Source of the DNA: Methylocapsa sp. S129
GTDB taxonomy: Bacteria > Pseudomonadota > Alphaproteobacteria > Rhizobiales > Beijerinckiaceae
Assembly: GCF_009765995.1 (NCBI RefSeq)
Contig: NZ_LMUI01000023.1
Coordinates: 1-64,000 of the forward strand
Length of the DNA: 64,000 nt
Direction of reading: 5' to 3'
The position numbers and the translations under genes were made by a program. Below the pieces are notes generated by a model. The model did not search any database. It was not told where the DNA came from and was given only the letters and a program-made list of their open reading frames with translations. Of this stretch, positions 62,534 through 64,000 are shown piece by piece; the first letter of the stretch is position 1, and every line of letters begins with the position of its first letter.

Positions 62534-62719
62534 GTCTATGCTTCCATGAGGTCGACGGCGCGGTGTGTGACGGAGAAGGGGCAGCGGTTGTCCTCGCTGA
62601 GAAAATTCGGTGCCTTTGGCGCAAATCGAACGCGAATTAAAGCAATGCGTAGCATGCCCTCGTGACGCCCGCTGGCGAATCGCCTTTGGTGCGTCTTGCT
62701 TATGAGATTGAGGCTAGGA

Positions 62720-63430
62720 ATGGCAAAGACCAGAGAACATGCCGGAGAAAGGCGCTGCGCCTATTGTGGCGGGAGGGCCTTCACGGGCGATCATGTCGTT
62801 TCACGCGCGCTATATCCACCGTCTTCGGGGAATTCGCGGCATCGACGCATTAAAGTTCCCGCGTGCGTGAGTTGCAACAACGGTTGGTCGGACGACGAGG
62901 CGCATTTTCGCACTGTAATGCTTCTTGCGGGCGATCCGACGCCTGCGGTCCGTGAACTCTGGGATGGAAAGGTACGTCGAAGTTTCACCCAGCCCGACGG
63001 TCGCAAGCGGGCTCGCGATTTGTTCAATCAATTTGTGCCCGTTACGACGCCTGATGGTCCAAGGCACGCGATTTATCCAGGAAGGGATGAGCGCGTCGTG
63101 CGGATCGTACGCAAGATTGTTCGTGGCCTGTGCCACCATCACGGACTGTTGTCGCCGGTGCTTGATGAGCAGGTTCAGGCGGATATCCATCGCTCCGAGG
63201 TACCTCATGAGTTTCTTGCGCAAATGACATTCTCGCATGCGGAGGAGAGTGTTTTGCAATATCGCTTTGGGGTCGTCGACGAACCGGAAATCCACTCCGG
63301 CTGGCTTCTCACTTTTTTCAATCGCACGCCATTTCTTTGCATCGTCTTTCGATCCGCCGCCGCGCGTCGCCAGTTTGAAGCCAGGTCGGTCGCCACAAGC
63401 GAACAAGAAATGATCCTCTCGAATACGTAA
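62720..63430 (+). CDS. HNH-type endonuclease domain protein
   Basis: This 236-residue protein has, near its N-terminus, a zinc-binding HNH variant: CAYC (Cys13, Cys16), GDHVV (Asp24-His25, catalytic) and CVSCNNGW (Cys49, Cys52, Asn53). The remaining 170 residues contain no recognised domain. The ATG at 62720 has GAGG 7 bases upstream; another in-frame ATG at 62696 is less well placed. No restriction methylase or phage gene is visible next to it, so a defence or mobile role is only a guess. It follows a repeat-rich kilobase. Confidence 0.8.
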   Translation: MAKTREHAGERRCAYCGGRAFTGDHVVSRALYPPSSGNSRHRRIKVPACVSCNNGWSDDEAHFRTVMLLAGDPTPAVRELWDGKVRRSFTQPDGRKRARDLFNQFVPVTTPDGPRHAIYPGRDERVVRIVRKIVRGLCHHHGLLSPVLDEQVQADIHRSEVPHEFLAQMTFSHAEESVLQYRFGVVDEPEIHSGWLLTFFNRTPFLCIVFRSAAARRQFEARSVATSEQEMILSNT

Positions 63431-63764
63431 TTCGAAGGGTCTGCGCTCGTTTTCGTATCCCAGTGATGGTGCATTCAACTCGGTTACGGGCGCAGGCTCC
63501 CTCTTAGCGAGCGGCAGCCGGACGAATGCTTCGCATACGCCTTGAGAACCGATCCTGACGAGGGCTGTCAGAGCCTCGGTCTGGATTGCTTCGTCGCTTC
63601 GCTCCCTCGCAATGACGGCGGCGCGATGCGGAAGATGCGGCCCATGCGGGAGCAATGGGACGCGATACATATTCCCTGATTCCAAAGCGTTTGACAGGCG
63701 AGATGTGTCGGCGCTTTGTTACAATGCATATCGTGTCCCGATAACGCCGAAGAAATGGGTTCCA
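63431..63764. repeat. Intergenic region with two short repeats
   Basis: No gene is seen in these 334 bases. At 63518-63549 there is a copy of the dispersed motif in inverse orientation (CGGACGAATGCTTCGCATAC). At 63583-63618 a GGATTGCTTCGTCGCTTCGC...CGCAATGACGG sequence forms a small ATTGC/GCAAT hairpin; I recall this as a common repeat of Rhizobiales genomes. The right end should hold the promoter of the gene at 63765. Confidence 0.5.
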
Positions 63765-64000
63765 ATGAAAATTACTGGCGAGCACCTTCGGGACGGAAAG
63801 GAATTCCGCTTTCTCGATAAACCGAGATACGCTGCCGCTGCAAACTTCATTGCAATCAAGGACGACGAGGTAATCGTCACGCGACGCGCCACTGACCTGT
63901 TTGCGCTTCCTGACGACGTTCCGGTGATCGCGAATTGGCACGGCGAGCGGCGGACTGATGCCTTCTTGCTTACAGTCGGGGATCTTAAAGCCAAGGCGCT
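63765..64000 (+). CDS. Hypothetical protein (3' part outside the window)
   Basis: The frame is open from the ATG at 63765 to the window edge, 78 complete codons without a stop. It begins MKITGEHLRDGKEFRFLDKP and continues with a hydrophilic, acidic sequence (IKDDEVIVTRRATDLFALPD). No family is recognised. Composition is natural for a protein and the surrounding frames are not, which supports it. Confidence 0.6.
   Translation, partial: MKITGEHLRDGKEFRFLDKPRYAAAANFIAIKDDEVIVTRRATDLFALPDDVPVIANWHGERRTDAFLLTVGDLKAKA

Overview
The window is a 64 kb stretch of GC-rich chromosome. It looks like an alphaproteobacterium, most likely of the order Hyphomicrobiales (Rhizobiales). The reasons are the aerobic (cob-type) cobalamin pathway, an IalB-family exported protein, a class II synthetase-like amino acid:carrier-protein ligase of the Bradyrhizobium/Agrobacterium type, and dispersed palindromes encoding peptides such as MAGLVPAIH. 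No rRNA, tRNA, CRISPR array, transposase or plasmid origin was seen. The genus cannot be fixed from the sequence alone.

Region 1 (1-20157) looks like uptake and catabolism of one or more small nitrogenous compounds. Two complete spermidine/putrescine-type ABC importers lie in tightly overlapping operons. They surround two amidinotransferase/dimethylargininase-like enzymes, an acyl-CoA dehydrogenase, an NDP-forming acyl-CoA synthetase, a CrtI/PYROXD2-like FAD oxidoreductase, a PuuB-like FAD amine oxidase, an enoyl-CoA hydratase, a desaturase-like di-iron enzyme and a TIM-barrel isomerase. Regulators are a LysR protein and a PuuR-like XRE-cupin protein. A good promoter overlapped by an inverted repeat lies in front of the main operon.

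Region 2 (20186-28940) is the most interesting part. It is a compact carrier-protein cluster with two small acyl carrier proteins, an aminoacyl:carrier-protein ligase, an acyl-CoA dehydrogenase homologue, an SDR, an AMP-forming adenylating enzyme, a GNAT-like protein, an HSL-type esterase and a ThDP-dependent enzyme. It reads as a pathway that loads an amino acid and a second acid onto separate carriers and modifies them. The product is unknown.

Region 3 (28965-47334) is a cobalamin locus: cobB, M, E, L, K, J, I, H, G, N, W, a DUF1636 gene, a cobalamin riboswitch, then cobO, cobQ, cobD (cbiB) and cobC, with a ParDE toxin-antitoxin pair inserted. It has 4-base overlaps, two extremely close divergent start pairs, and palindromic repeats, one of them inside cobN in frame.

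Region 4 (47436-64000) is mixed: an IalB protein, three aldo/keto reductases, a remnant of a zinc-type oxidoreductase, a serine hydrolase, several small exported or membrane proteins, a beta-barrel outer-membrane protein, a large LamG/hydrophobic/Cys-His protein with a small partner, an HNH nuclease, and a repeat-rich kilobase.
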